From Coptis chinensis (lineage: Eukaryota; Streptophyta; Magnoliopsida; Ranunculales; Ranunculaceae), in NCBI GenBank assembly GCA_015680905.1, contig CM027381.1:16159501-16223500 (forward strand): DNA of 64,000 nucleotides, read 5' to 3'. The notes beneath the pieces are model-generated. The model worked only from the letters and a program-made list of their open reading frames with translations. It searched no databases and was not told the origin of the DNA. The translations under genes were made by a program, and so were the position numbers. Below are positions 10,610 through 22,509 of this stretch, piece by piece. Each line of letters starts with the position of its first letter. Within the stretch, counting starts at the first letter, position 1.

Positions 10610-11295
10610 GTACATAAAAGTTGCCACGTTAAGATGGTTTCTATTCGTTTTATTTGGATACATGATTTTAAATTAAAGATCTATTACAGCTAGATGATCC
10701 ATTTGGACTTTCTCTTATAACCTGTTATCCAATTGCGAGGATAATCGGTGTAATTGTGTACAAGTCAACCAATGGAACTGGACAACAACCACAAAACAAA
10801 ACTAGTTCGGCTCTTCGTTGCCGTCCAATACTTCTTTTTTGTGAGAATATCATAGTACTAGTGCTTTGTCACTGCTAATGGATTTTGCTTGGCAGAATAT
10901 ATTCATTCTACGTTAGTGTCCTCTGTTTCTGAGTGTTTGCACATTCCGTTTCGTCACATACTTATTATTGAGAAATAGAGGTAGACAGAGGTGTGGGACC
11001 GATATAGATTGGCACAAAGACTATTTCGTCAAACTAAGTCTTGTTGTTACCAGTTCGGCTACGGAAAACCGATCTAAGTTTCCAATCTCTTAGTTACCCA
11101 GTTCGGTGGCGACCCAAGATTGTCATTTTGACCCAGTAAAGCCGACACGTACCGGAGTTTCATAGACCCTCGGAATCTCAGCTCTAACATCTAAGTCTAT
11201 AATCTCTAATGTTCCATAAAATATAATAAGTTAAGACTTCTTTTGTACAATGTTTATGCTGATTACAAACGAAGTGTAGGATATAGGGATTTGTA
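10610..11295. other. Non-coding flank between Harbinger and Copia A
   Basis: No frame, terminal repeat or RNA gene is recognisable. The words AGTTCGG and CCGA recur (10802, 11050, 11100), which suggests an old, decayed repeat. Confidence 0.4.
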
Positions 11296-11300
11296 GATAA

Positions 11301-11378
11301 TGTAGAAACAACAACTAATTAAAAAGACAAAACACAAGATTTATAGTGGTTCAGAGCTATTGCGCTAACCTACGTCCC
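11301..11378 (-). repeat. Copia A 3' LTR, outer fragment
   Basis: It begins TGTAGAAACAACAACTAATTAAA and matches the first 78 bp of the right LTR (21843 onward), up to CTAACCTACGTCC. The match stops where the LINE begins. In element orientation this is the terminal part of the 3' LTR. Confidence 0.8.
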
Positions 11379-11411
11379 CTGCTCTCTTTCCTATCCTTTT
11401 AGATCATCGGC

Positions 11412-13149
11412 ATGGAATCCTCTCCTATACAAGTAGAGCAAGCATCTAATAGTACTAATCCATCTTTTTCTTGGAGTTCTCTGTTTAATGGGAAAGGTGA
11501 CAACTTTGTCAATGAACAGCTCGAATTTATTGAATCCAGTGTTGTAGATGATATTGTTCAAGTTCCTGATGATGTTATTGTAGAAGGAATAGAACAATGG
11601 AGTGAATACCTTGTAGGTTACTTTGTTGACAAGCGTATGCCATTCCACCTTGTCAAGAGAACCCTAGGGAGAGCTTGGAAGACCAAAGCAGATTATGTTA
11701 TTTCTACTACAAAGGATTTTTTTTCTACTTCAAAACTCTTGGCCCATGATGATCATCAAATTATCCTCGATGGTGGCCCAGTCTTTGTGGTAGGAAGGAT
11801 CTTCATTGTAAGACCTTGGGATGAAAATTTAGAAATACACAAGGATCACTTGAAAACTATCCCTATATGAGTTAAGTTCTATGGTGTTCCTAAGAAACTC
11901 TGGACTAGGAAAGGGTTCAGCTTAATTACAAGCGGGCTAGGAATACCCTATTGTTGGGATAATGCCACCCAAAGAAAAACTAGACTAGACTTTGCCAGAG
12001 TTTGTGTTGAGGTCCCTGTTAATGATGTATATCCTCCTTACCTAAAATTTGATTTAGGCAAGGGCAGGATTGCCACTGTGGGAGTTGAATATACTTGGAA
12101 ACCTCCATCTTGTTCGTATTGTACTAAGTTCGGGCACTCACTAGCCCAAATGCCCATTTCTAACTCCTAGAACTGCTCCAAGGAATGCTCATGTTATAAT
12201 TAACACAACTACTGCTGTTACTAATGTTGCTCTGCCTAATAGTATTGGAGATCTTGCTGCTCCTCTTACAGTTACGACACCAAGGGAGAATGTTGTTACT
12301 GCACCGAGAGTAAATACTACACTTCATCGAGTCTCTGGAGCTAACGCGCTAACTTCATGGCAACCTGTTGGCACTCAGTCAAGAACTAATCTTGTCCAGT
12401 CTTCTACTCAAGGTGTGGATTTAGTAAGCACTAACTCCTTTGCTGCCCTTGCTGATGTGGATGAGAATACACTTGGTGTTCCTTGCCCTCAAGTTGCTCT
12501 TTTAACCATTGTTGAAAGAGGCAACTCCATGGCTCAACATCCTGTTCATTATGGAATGGAAAGATCCAACATCATACAATCTGAAAGTGCTATAGTCCTA
12601 TATGATGAGCGAAATGCTCTTGTTACTGATGTTATGATCCCTCAAGTTATGGCACCTATTTCAGAAATCTCTCCTGTAGCTAATTTGTCTGACATAGTCA
12701 TGTCTGCACAACCAAATGAACTGGTATCTATGCTTGCTGAAGAAGTCACTGCCAAAGATCAATATGTTGTTAATCAAGAAGGTTTTCTTATTGTCGAGGA
12801 ACAATCCTTATCCAAAGCATTGGAAAATGCTGTTACTAATCCTCTACCTGAATTTTTTGATGATCATTTGGAGGAAATGGAAGGTGCACGATATAGTAGT
12901 AAAAACATTCCCTCTTCCACCAAAGTGACTACTAGGCAAGGTTCTAAGCAGAATGCATCCTCAAACTCTAGCCCAACAGCCAGTGGCAATTTTATAATAC
13001 AAGGTACAATAAACAGCTCCACCTCTAAGTCTGCAAGAGGTAACAAAGCTCAGTATAAGAACATGGCATGTCAACAACATCATAGTTCTATCACGACAAG
13101 GGGTAGACCTTCTTCTGAGGCCTATAGTAAGAGGCAACTTTTTCTTTAA
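11412..13149 (+). pseudogene. LINE ORF1, DUF4283 nucleic-acid-binding protein
   Basis: The frame starts at Met 11412 and runs to TGA at 11868-11870, where the family normally has Trp (IPI-stop-VKFYGVPKKLWT). After it the same frame continues through the DUF4283 domain to a CCHC-type zinc knuckle (CSYCTKFGHSLAQ, about 12115-12155). An extra base there replaces the last Cys and ends the frame near 12170. A further segment (12415-13149), beginning near TNSFAALADVDE, has the Ser/Thr/Asn-rich tail typical of these proteins. ORF1 coats the LINE RNA. One stop and at least one frameshift make it inactive. Confidence 0.75.
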
Positions 13150-13154
13150 TTAAA

Positions 13155-13895
13155 TGTCGAAGCTAAGTATATGGAATGCAAGAGGTATAAATAAGCCTTC
13201 TAAGGCTAGTGAAATAAACAAAGTTAGAAAAGAGAATAACAGCTATTTTTGGTCTTTTAGAAACAAAAGTTAGGCATGATAATTTTGATTTCATTAGAAA
13301 TATATGTTATCCTTTTTGGTCGCATGTGGATAACTATAATGCTGATGCTAGCTGTAGAATTTGGGTTTGTTGGGACCCTAACTTTGTACAAGTTAGTGTT
13401 ATCAAGCAAACATCTCAATTGGTGCACAGTGAAGTTGTTATTCTACCTACTTCTCAGTCTTATTATCTTACAGTGGTTTATGTTAGTAACTCAAGAAGAG
13501 ATAGAGTACAACTATGGAGAGATCTAGAAGATATTTCACGGACCATGTCTTCCGCTTGGTATGTTGGAGGAGATTTTAACTCTGTTTTTCATTCTAATGA
13601 GAGATTAGGGTGTGACTTGCCACATCCCAGAGATTTGGCTGACTTCCAAGATTGCATTCATGCTACAAGCTTAGTAGATCTACTGTTCTCAGGAAGCTTT
13701 TATACTTGGACTAACAACTCAGTTGGCAGTGATAGGAAATCATCTAAAATTGATAGATGCTTCGTAAATCTCTTATGGAGTTCTATATTTCCAGCTTCTG
13801 TAGTGGAATTCAAGCCTCAAGGTGTCTCTGATCACACACCTCTTGTTCTATCTTGGTACGACATCTCAAAAAATGTCTACCCATTCAGATTCTGA
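13155..13895 (+). pseudogene. LINE ORF2, apurinic-type endonuclease domain
   Basis: The domain opens with WNARGINKPSKASEI (about 13170) and, after frameshifts near 13240-13270, continues in the frame 13326-13895. Endonuclease motifs are visible: VYVSNSRRDR, GGDFNSVF (metal-binding Asp-Asn), the loop FYTWTN and GVSDHTPLVLSW (catalytic Ser-Asp-His). The domain nicks target DNA to prime reverse transcription. TGA at 13893-13895 separates it from the RT domain. Confidence 0.75.
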
Positions 13896-15803
13896 AACTC
13901 CTGGACTCTCCATCCTTCTTACTCCTCCATTGTGGAACAAGTATGGCATCAACGCTTCCTAGGCAACCTTGTGTCTGTGCTCTGTCAGAAACTTAAACTG
14001 CTGAAGAATTCTCTAAAGACTTGGTCTAAAACTCATTCTTTTGACTTTTCTATTAGAGTGGAAGCTGCTAGAAACTACATGTGCGTCCTTCAGTTATAGC
14101 TGCAAAGCAATCCTACTGATCAGAGAGTTTTTGTTCTTGAAAAAGAGGCCAGAAAAAGCTATTGTGATCTTCTTACTCTTGAGTTAGAAAATATTAAGCA
14201 AATGGCAAGTAATAAATGGGTCATTCTTGGTGATAGATGCAATGCTTACTTTCACAATATGGTTAAAGAGAGGAAATGCAGGAACAAGATCTGGACCATC
14301 ACTGATGCAGGAGGTAACAAACTTGAAGAACACTCTCAAGTGGTTGATCCTCTTGTCACTCACTATAGTGAAATCCTCAGTGAAACTACTGTTATTGAGG
14401 ATAACCAATTTTTCTTTGACAGTCTTCAAGTGGCTTTGAAACTGGGAACGCAAGAGACAGCTATGTTAGATATTGATGTCACTTTGGAGGAGATAAGAGA
14501 TGCCCTATTTGATATGGACAGCTATAAAGCCCCTGGACCTGACAGCTACAATGCACACTTTTTCAAATTTAGTTGGGCTGTAGTAGGAGATGACTTCTCT
14601 AAGGACATTGCCTACATGATGCACACTAGGAAGGTACCAAAAGGATTAACTCCACTTTTATGTGTCTTGTTCCTAAGATCCCAAACCCTTTAAGGGCATC
14701 TGACTATAGGCCTATAGCTTGTTGCAACATCAATATACAAATGCATTACTAAGGTGCTCACAAGAAGATTGAAGCCATTAATGAACTCTTTAGTAGATAT
14801 GAATAAAGCTGCTTTCATCCCAGATATATCCATTCAAGATAATCTATTGATTTCACATGAACTTTTGAGGAAATATACAAGAAAGGGTGTCTCTCCCAGA
14901 TGCTCACTGAAGGTAGACATTAGTAAAGCATTCAATACTGTCAGCTGGTCAGCCATTGAAAGCTTCCTCATATGTCTCAATTTTCCACCTACCATGGTGC
15001 AGTGGTTGAAAATGTGCTACTCTTCACCTTACTACTCTATTTTGGTAAACGGATCCCCCGAGGGCTATTTTAAAGGGAAGAAAGGGCTAAGGCAAGGCGA
15101 TCCCATGTCTCCCTACCTTTTTGTTCTTATCATGGAAATTCTTAGTATCCTTTTGAGAGAAGGGCTTACATTTAAACTCGTCAGTGCTCACCTCAAATGT
15201 AAGAGTACTAAGATTATCAATGTCTGTTTTGCTGATGATTTGCTCCTATTCTTCAAAGGAGATGTGCAATCCATGTTAACTGTGAAAGTGATCCTTAATA
15301 CTTTTGCACAAGTTACTGGATTAAAGATCAACAACTCTAAAACCACTCTCCTCACAGCTGGTGGCCTGAGTTGTGAAGACAGTATGTTCTTAGCCAATAT
15401 TATAGAGGTTAAACTGGTGCAACCACCTATCACCTACCTTGGATTGCCTCTTATTTCATCCAGATTGGGAATCAAAGAATGTCTACCCCTTATTGAAAAA
15501 ATCACAGGCCGGATTCAGAACTTGAAGTCAAGATGTCTCTCACATGCAGGTAGATTAGAATTAATCCATTCTGTTCTTTCCTCTTTTCATGTTTATTGGG
15601 CTAGAACCTTCGTTCTCCCCAAGGCTGTTCTTAATGAAGTTTCTAGAATATGTAATAGATTTCTGTGGTTGGGCCTGAACAAGGAGAGGGGTATGCATCA
15701 TGCAAGCAAAACCATAATAACTTTGAGAAAGCAAGAAGGAGGGTTGGGCATTATCGATTTGAGACAATGGAAGCTTCTTACTGTGGACTTGTTTTTAAAC
15801 TAG
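13896..15803 (+). pseudogene. LINE ORF2, linker and reverse transcriptase domain
   Basis: The linker (14202-14693) contains NKWVILGDRCNAYFH and SYKAPGPDSYNAHFF, the usual entry to plant L1 RT. A frameshift near 14690-14750 leads to the frame 14754-15803. That frame has KVDISKAFNTVSW (motif A), KGLRQGDPMSPYLF (motif B) and VCFADDLLLF (the FADD catalytic box), followed by thumb-like sequence. Motif A reads AFN rather than the usual AFD. The catalytic Asp residues appear intact, but the frame breaks prevent a full-length product. Confidence 0.8.
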
Positions 15804-17167
15804 TTTCAAAAGAGAATTCCTTATGGTGTCACTGGACTTGGCAGAACCACATCAAGGATAAACACTTTTGGAAGTTAAAGATACCCAATGACTGCTCTTG
15901 GGTGTGGCGTAATATTTTGAGTACAAGAGCTGTTGCAGTGAAGTTTATTAAGTACTGCATTGTTATGAATCTTCATGAAGGAATCCTTAAAAAAAGTATT
16001 ATGGACACTGATATCAATAACTTTCTTCTCGAAGATAAGGTAGTTTGGACACCTAGCTCTAATGGTCTTTTTTCATCTAAATCAGCATACGAAGCACTAA
16101 GAATCCTAAGAGAGAGAGTTATATGGTATAACCTGGTATGGGGTAAGTTTGTTATGCCTAAACATTCATTTACCTCTTGGCAGTTATTTGCAAATAACCT
16201 ACTAACACAGGATAGGCTTATCAAGAAAAAGGTACTACATTCTTCATGTTGTCTATGAAATAGTTCTCGAGAGAATTCAAAGCATCTCTACTTTGAGTGT
16301 CCATACTCAAAAGCATTATGGGGATGAGTTAAATCTATGCTGGGCTTGAGTCAATCTATTCTTAACTCAAACAGTGAATGGCATAGCATTATGAGGACTT
16401 GTAGCTCGAACACATCCCTAGCCGAGATCTATAAAGTATTTGTTTGTGCAACAGTGAGCTTCCTGTGGATGAAAAAAAATCAAATGAGATTCGAACACAA
16501 GTCTCAACCTTGGGAAGTTGTGTGTTCTACTTTGATGAGCACTATGAAGGTATACTTACAGGGTTTGCTTGCCAATGTAAAAGTGAACCAAGATGCTCAG
16601 GTGCTCCTTGAGAGTTTAGGTATTGTTACTACCTTCAGAAATAGGCCCCTGCAAGAGTGTATATGGACTAAACCATTAGGTGATGTTGTGAAGCTCAACA
16701 TTGATGGCTCTCTATCCGATTCGAGAACTGGAAGTGGAAGGACAATTCATGATTGCTTTGGTGAGGTTCTTCTAGCTTTCACTAGCTCAGGTGGTATGAA
16801 GTCAGTAATTTTTCAAGAGATGAAGGCTATCTATGAAGGTCTAAGAGGTTGTGAGATGCTACAAAAGAGTAAAATTATAGTTGCCTCTGACTTTATGAGG
16901 GCTATTCATATTTTACTAGGAAAATAACCTGAACCTTGGTACTGTAGCAACTTGAAAGCAACTATTTTGGATATAACATCTAGGATGATCCTTGTTGAGT
17001 GTGTCCATGTTTTTAGAGAATGTAATAGAGCTGCTGATTATTTACCATCTCTAGAGGTATTACAGGGTTGTAACTACTTTATACCCCCCCCCCCCCCCCT
17101 AGAAGCTCAACTTCTAACCATTGTGGGTGAGGGCAAAGAAGGTCATGTTTATATAAGAATAAATTAA
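15665..17167 (+). pseudogene. LINE ORF2, zf-RVT and RNase H-like C-terminus
   Basis: The frame 15665-16258 contains SSKSAYEALR...VWGKFVMPKHSFTSWQLF, the zf-RVT pattern of plant L1 ORF2, then stops. The frame 16337-16927 has the RNase H-like start KLNIDGSLSD and a Glu in the second helix (QEMKAIYEGL). It ends at TAA 16925-16927, and the last part continues at 16952-17167 (HVFRECNRAADYL). The order is right but three frames are needed, so it is broken. Confidence 0.7.
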
Positions 17168-17210
17168 TAAAATAGGGGGCCTGTAACCCCAAACCTTATT
17201 AAAAAAATAA

Positions 17211-17481
17211 TAATTAGGGTTTTGTTATAGGGATTTATATAGTGCACAATCGTCTATAGTAGTTTCTAAAAGAGTGGAGTCTCTTCTTATAGAAACAAAT
17301 CTATCAAACTGTCGAAAACCGACTAGGGTCGCACATTGCTGCGTGTATGTCACCAACAATGTCATACTTCTCATTTGAATCTGTTCGGCTCTATAGCACA
17401 GAACATAAGCATCTTAAACATATGTCGCCAACCGTGGCATACTCCAACATGTCAAACTCCCTTTATCTTTCTTCTCCCACA
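17211..17481 (-). repeat. Copia A 3' LTR, inner fragment
   Basis: From TAATTAGGGTTTTG to CTCCCACA it matches the right LTR (about 21949-22218), with shared landmarks GTGCACAATCGTCT and CATATGTCGCCAAC. On the minus strand it is preceded by a purine-rich tract (TTGAGAGGGAG, plus-strand 17482 onward), the expected polypurine primer. Confidence 0.85.
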
Positions 17482-17488
17482 CTCCCTC

Positions 17489-18980
17489 TCAAGTTGGTGC
17501 GAAGATATACAGCGGGCCCAACTTGGAGAGTATATCATGGAACTTTGATGCTGGAAGTCCCTTGGTAAAAATGTCTACAAGTTGTTGGTCACTACGAACA
17601 GAGGAGGTAGTAACAATGTTCAACTGTACTTTTTCACACAAAATGACAGACAACTTCAATATGCTTAGTTCTCTCCTGGAACACCGGATTTGCAGCAATG
17701 TGCATAGCAGCTCGATTATCATAGTATATTGTAGTTGGCAGATGCAAACCAAAACATAAATCCTTCAAAAGAGCTTGCAGCCATATAACTTCACTGGTGG
17801 TGGAAGCCATGGCCTTGTACTATGCTTCAGCACTAGAATGAGCCACCACATTCTATTTCTTGCTCTTCCAAGTGACCAAATTACCTCCCACAAAGGTACA
17901 ATAACTAGAAGTAGACAGCCGATCAACTGGACATCCTGCCAAATCAACATCTGTATATGCAACAATAGATGTATGCCCATTTTTTTGAATCCAAATACCT
18001 CTACTTGGTGACCTTTTCAGATATTGCAATATTCTAGAAACAACATTCATATGTTGAGTCCTTGGAGCGTGCATAAAGCGACTAACCAAGCTTACTGCAT
18101 AAGAAATATCTGGTCGGGTAATGATAAAATATATTAGTTTACCAACTAATCGCTGATACTGACCAATGTTAGTAAGAAGATCACCGGTGTTGTCTAACTT
18201 GGCTCCACTGTTAGTTGGGCAATCAGATGGTTTTATCCCCAGCTTTCCTGCTTCCCGCAAAAGATCCAACACGTACTTTCTTTGATTAAGAAATATGCCC
18301 CTTTTTGAATAGGCAATTTCAATCCCTAGAAAGTACTTAATAATACCCAGATCCTTGATGGCGAATTTCTTGTGCAATAGATCCTTGAGCTTAGAAATTT
18401 CCATATGGTCATTACTTGTGATAACTATGCTATCAACGTAAATAAGAACATCAACCCAGCCTGGCCTGCTAGACTTAACAAATAATGAAAGATCAGCATC
18501 ACTCCGCTTAAGATCGATCATAACTAGAACATAACTGAGCTTGGCATACCACACTCGTGAAGATTGTTTCAGTCCATAGATAGCCTTTTTTAACTTGCAT
18601 ACTAATCCAACCTTAGCCTCCTTCGGATGTCCAGGTGGGATGCTCATATACACTTCTTCTTTAAGATCGTCGTGCAAGAATGCATTTTTAACATCCATCT
18701 GAAATAATTTCCAATCTTGATTCACAGCTAGAGATGCAAGAACTCTAAATAAACATGTTCATTTTAGCAACTGGTGCAAAAATCTCCTTGTAGTCCTGAC
18801 CATATGTTTGGGTGAATCCCGTTACAACGAGTCGAGCTTTAGGCCTCTCTAAAGAACCATCACTGTTGAACTTGTTTCTGAACACCCAACGACAATCAAC
18901 TGTTTTCTTTCCATAAGGTAGCATAACAATCTCCTAAGTTTCATTCTCGTCTAGAGCACGAAGTTCTTCTTGCATCGCTT
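17489..18980 (-). pseudogene. Copia A reverse transcriptase and RNase H
   Basis: The main frame is 18725-17853 on the minus strand. It starts in the RT palm (FQMDVKNAFLHDDLKEEVYM), has IYGLKQSSRVWY, and carries YVDS where the catalytic box should be YVDD. It continues to DLGIIKYFLGIEIA, the connection domain, and RNase H (AYTDVDLAGCPVD, then TWKSKK). The RNase H tail continues shifted in 17752-17489 (VRSDQQLVDIFTKGLP). Upstream RT sequence (18980-18726) is frame-broken. The altered catalytic Asp and the shifts make it inactive. Confidence 0.8.
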
Positions 18981-19573
18981 TTCTCTATACTAGACGAGAA
19001 TTAGCTTCTCTAAAGTTCTTTGGTTCTTGCACATCATCAACTGCACTCAATAAAGCATGATGAGATGAAGTGATATTGGCATACATTATATACTCCTGTA
19101 AAGGATATGAAACGTCATGCAATGAATAAAAATTCTAATGAATCACTGGATAATGCCTTTCTCTATTAAATTTATAGTAATCCTTGAGAGTTACTAGAGG
19201 TTGTTTCTCTCTTTCAAATTGTTGAGGAACTGGAGGAGCTTAAGGCTTAGGTGGAGGGTGCACGCCCCTTAGTTGCTCAGTAGGTGATGGCGAAAGCCCC
19301 TCTGTCTGTGCGGAATCAGATACGATTTCTTCAGCAAGAACAATGAGTGGCACACCCTCAATTACTTATGCAGTAGGTTTAATAACTTCTGCATGCGGCA
19401 GGAACCATAACTTCACCAACTGCTGGGAGAGGTGCCAAATCTGATAAACACTTCCCCTGGGACCAATTCCCAGGCACAGCTGGAGCTTGAAATAAAGTTT
19501 CAGATTCTATAAATCGTACATCATGAGAGACAACTAGTTTTCTTATCACTGGATTGTAACATATATAACCTTT

Positions 19574-20400
19574 CTATGTGGAAGAGTAACTGAAAAAGAT
19601 ACATCGAGTAGCCCGAGCATTGAATTTATCTCGATGAATTGCTTGCTGATGCACATAACAAACACACTCGAAAACTCGTAGATGAGAGAGATCTAGTGGC
19701 CTAGACTTGAGCACTTCCAATGGTGACTTAAAACCAAGAATCTGATTAGGAAGACGATTAATAAGATTTTGCAGCAATTAAGACGCCATGAGACCAGTAT
19801 TACTAATTAGGAACATTCATGCCCAACATAAGAGCACGAGTGGTCTCCAAAAGATGTATGTTTTTTCTTTCAGCCACACCATTATGTTGAGGTGTGCCAA
19901 CACAACTAGTTTGATGAATTATCCCCTGGCTACGATGATACTCAGGTAACATGCCTTTGGAAAACTCAGTACCATTGTCAGATCTAAACATCTTGATTTT
20001 AGTACCAAACTGATTAGTAACAATATTATGAAAATCTTTGAAAACAGTCACAACCTCAGTCTTCAATTTCAACAAATATAACCATGTAGCACAGGATTTA
20101 TCATCAATAAACAACACAAAATACTTATAGCCATCATAAGAATTAACAGGAGCAGGTCCCCACAAATCAGAGTGGATTAACTCAAACAAATTATTAGACA
20201 TAGTATGTGAGTTTGGCAAAAGGTAAAGGAGTTTGTTTAGAAAATTGACAAATATCACAAACATCATCAGAGTTTATAGAAACAAGCTGAAACAAATTTG
20301 ATAGGACACGACTGGATGGATGCCCAAGCCTTATGCAAAATACGACTCTCAACTAAACCACTAGCTTGACACGCCTTCTTATGAGAATTTAACAAATAGA
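19574..20400 (-). pseudogene. Copia A integrase
   Basis: The frame 20267-19803 carries the integrase core. Asp lies in LIHSDLWGPAP, the second Asp in FRSDNGTEF and Glu in GVAERKNIHLLE, so the DDE triad is intact. The adjoining piece 19777-19574 (LPNQILGFKSPLEVL...HLRVFECVCYV) is the C-terminal part after a break near 19790. The zinc-binding N-terminus (20268-20400) is frameshifted. Confidence 0.75.
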
Positions 20401-20436
20401 GCCCATTGGAATAAATTCATTCACCAATCGGTCTTT

Positions 20437-20740
20437 TCAACTTTCGATCCTAAATTGAAAGACGACAGAGTTAAGAGAAAAAATTACATCACAATTTAAG
20501 GAATTTGCAATTTTTCCAACAGATAGAAGTTGAACAGGGAAGGAAGGAACAACAAGAGCGTCACTATTAGGACTTTGACTAAAAAAATCCACTTGACCAT
20601 TACCTAGGATGGGGACGGTGGATCCATTGGCCATGGAGATATTATGTTTTTCGGTCTTGGACACAAAATTATGGATAGAGGAAGGGCAATTAGCCATATG
20701 ATCAGTAGCCCCGAATCAATTATCCATAAATTACTATTTT
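20437..20740 (-). pseudogene. Copia A protease, active site frameshifted
   Basis: The frame 20697-20437 has the body of a Copia retropepsin (ANGSTVPILGNGQV... and VQLLSVGKIANSL). Just upstream the sequence reads WIIDSG and then needs a one-base shift to continue as ATDHM. The active-site signature DSGATDHM is therefore broken by a single-base deletion at about 20715-20720. Confidence 0.7.
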
Positions 20741-20799
20741 CTAGCATAGTTAAATAGGCATGTAAATTACCTGACACATGAGTTAAAGCATACTAACAT

Positions 20800-21782
20800 T
20801 TGCTAGATGGTATGGACGTAGTGAGTTGTTAGAGAATTTGACTCAACTGATGACTAATAAATGAGTTGGAAATTGATGTCTCGGCTACCGCAGCATGATC
20901 TTTCTTGGATAGTTTTCTTTTAAGGTGTGGATGTAATTTCCAACAATGGTCCTTAGTGTGCCAATTTTTACCATAATGATCACGGTGAGACAGTTTCGTT
21001 TTTCCCTTAAGATGAAACACACCCTTTCCTTTTTCGAATCCCTGTGACTTTTTTTGAAAATCATTTTCTGCAAGTAGTACAATAGATCGATTCAGAGATT
21101 GAAGACTTCAACTCGGAGTTCATGGTTTTCTTCCTTGTTTCCTCTCGCTGAATAGTTGGACAAACAGCAGTAAGTGAAGGAATAATGATTTCCATTAGAA
21201 TATTGCTCTCCAGATTTTCATATTCTTGTTTAAGACTACAAAACAATGCAAAGATTTTATCCTCTTCAGCCTGTTTCAAAATAGTCTTAGCATCTGTGGT
21301 GTGTGGACGATATATGTTTAATTCATCCCACAATTTCTTCAGATTCCCAAGGTGTTTTGTAAAAGTTTTCTCACCTTGTTGTGAAGCACCGATTGTAAGT
21401 TGAAGTTCAAAAACACGGGCAGAATTGTTTTGGTTTCCGTATAAATCTTCAATTAAATCCCACATCTCCTTTACAGAATCAGAGAAAGTAAAAATTCCAG
21501 TAATAGTTGACTCCATCAAATTGAGTAACCAAGATCGAACATGCTGATCATTAGAAACCCAATTTTCATATTTGGCATCATCAATGGCAGGACACTCCTT
21601 TGCACCATTAATGAACCCTAGTTTCCTTTTCTATCCAGAGATAAAGTAACAGCCCTAGACCAAGGTATATAGTTTGTTCCATTCAAAAGAATCGATGACA
21701 ATTTCCAACCGGGATTAGATTCAGTCTCTGTTATTATAACAGACTGTGGGTTTGGATTTGGATTTGGATTTGGATATGTCAT
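20800..21782 (-). pseudogene. Copia A gag
   Basis: The start is the ATG at 21782-21780, giving MTY followed by a (Pro-Asn)4 repeat encoded by a GGATTT tandem. LLNGTNYIPWSRAVTLSL is the classic Copia gag entry. A shift near 21620 moves the rest to 21519-21061 (VKEMWDLIEDLYGN, LKKLWDELNIYRP). The zinc knuckle near 20960 reads HYGKNWHTKDHCW with cysteines lost or shifted. Gag would form the virus-like particle. Confidence 0.75.
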
Positions 21783-21828
21783 GGTTTTTATTTAAGTAAA
21801 GGTTGATTGAGAGAAGAGATTAAGCACT

Positions 21829-21842
21829 CCGCTCTGATACCA
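21829..21842 (-). promoter_or_regulatory. Primer-binding site of Copia A (tRNA-Met initiator)
   Basis: Read on the minus strand, TGGTATCAGAGCGG directly follows the 5' LTR (right copy). It is the standard plant Copia primer-binding site complementary to the 3' end of initiator tRNA-Met. Confidence 0.9.
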
Positions 21843-22218
21843 TGTAGAAAACAACTAATTAAAGAGACAAAACAAAAGATTTATAGTAGTTCGGAGCCAT
21901 TGTGGCAACGTCCAACAGAGAAGAAAGAGGTCTATTGCTTGATAGATAATTAGGATTTTGTTATAGGGATTTATATAGTGCACAATCGTCTGTAGTAGTT
22001 TCTAAAAGAGTGGAGATTTTTCTTATAGAAACAAATCTATCGAATTGTCGTAAACCGACTAGGGGCCGCACATTGCTGCATGTATGTCACAAACAGTGTC
22101 ATACTTCTCATTTGAATCTGTTCGGTTTTATAACACCGAACAGAAGCATCTTAAACATATGTCGCCAACAGTGGCATACTTTAACATGTCAAAGACCCTT
22201 TATCTTTCTTCTCCCACA
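21843..22218 (-). repeat. Copia A 5' LTR (376 bp)
   Basis: It starts TGTAGAAAACAAC and ends TTCTCCCACA. It matches both fragments of the left LTR with scattered substitutions. It adjoins the primer-binding site internally and the TATAA flank externally. Confidence 0.9.
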
Positions 22219-22223
22219 TATAA

Positions 22224-22509
22224 CAATATAACTATATACCTAGACGGTTGGAGGTGGTTTCCACATATATACGTATTTGGTGATTGGTTGGAGTTTTTTT
22301 TTTTGGATGGAATTCTTCAATTCATTACGCTAATAAAAGAAAAGTGGAGAGGAAACCCATCATACATAGTTAGTTCACTTAGCCCTAGGTTTTTAGACCA
22401 TATACATAAATTTAGAATACATCTAGAAATATAAGAGTTAAAAGAAACTGCTAGAATCCTAGTATTGTTGACAAGAAGACCTCCATTACCAGTTGAAAGT
22501 GGTGTGACT
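22224..22509. other. Unassigned spacer between Copia A and Copia B
   Basis: AT-rich, with a T12 run near 22287 and no credible coding frame. It directly adjoins Copia B on the left; the right flank of Copia B (28024 on) is a LINE remnant. Confidence 0.4.

Larger units (their letters stand above)
11379..17210 (+). mobile_element. L1-type LINE, two ORFs, inserted in Copia A's LTR
   Basis: The insert carries ORF1 (DUF4283 and zinc knuckle), ORF2 (endonuclease, RT, zf-RVT, RNase H) and an A-rich 3' end (TTATTAAAAAAATAA) in the order normal for plant L1 elements. LTR sequence is interrupted at about 11378 and resumes at about 17211, although some 35 bp of LTR found in the other copy are missing at the junction. 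No clear target duplication remains. The 3' end includes a C17 tract (about 17083-17099). Confidence 0.85.
11296..22223 (-). mobile_element. Copia element A with a LINE nested in its 3' LTR
   Basis: The element spans 11301-22218 with flanks GATAA (11296-11300) and TATAA (22219-22223), a 5-bp target duplication with one mismatch. The LTRs start TGTAGAAA and end CTCCCACA. Read on the minus strand the order is 5' LTR, tRNA-Met primer site, gag, protease, integrase, RT, RNase H, 3' LTR, which is the Copia order. Removing the LINE (about 11379-17210) leaves an element of about 5.1 kb. The coding region carries several frameshifts. Confidence 0.85.

Noticed and set aside
11391..11648. 85-codon minus-strand frame at the LINE 5' end
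   Set aside because: Shadow of LINE ORF1 on the opposite strand; the plus frame has the DUF4283 pattern.
17083..17099. C17 tract as a possible G-quadruplex control element
   Set aside because: A single homopolymer in a decaying LINE; slippage or sequence uncertainty is the simpler explanation.
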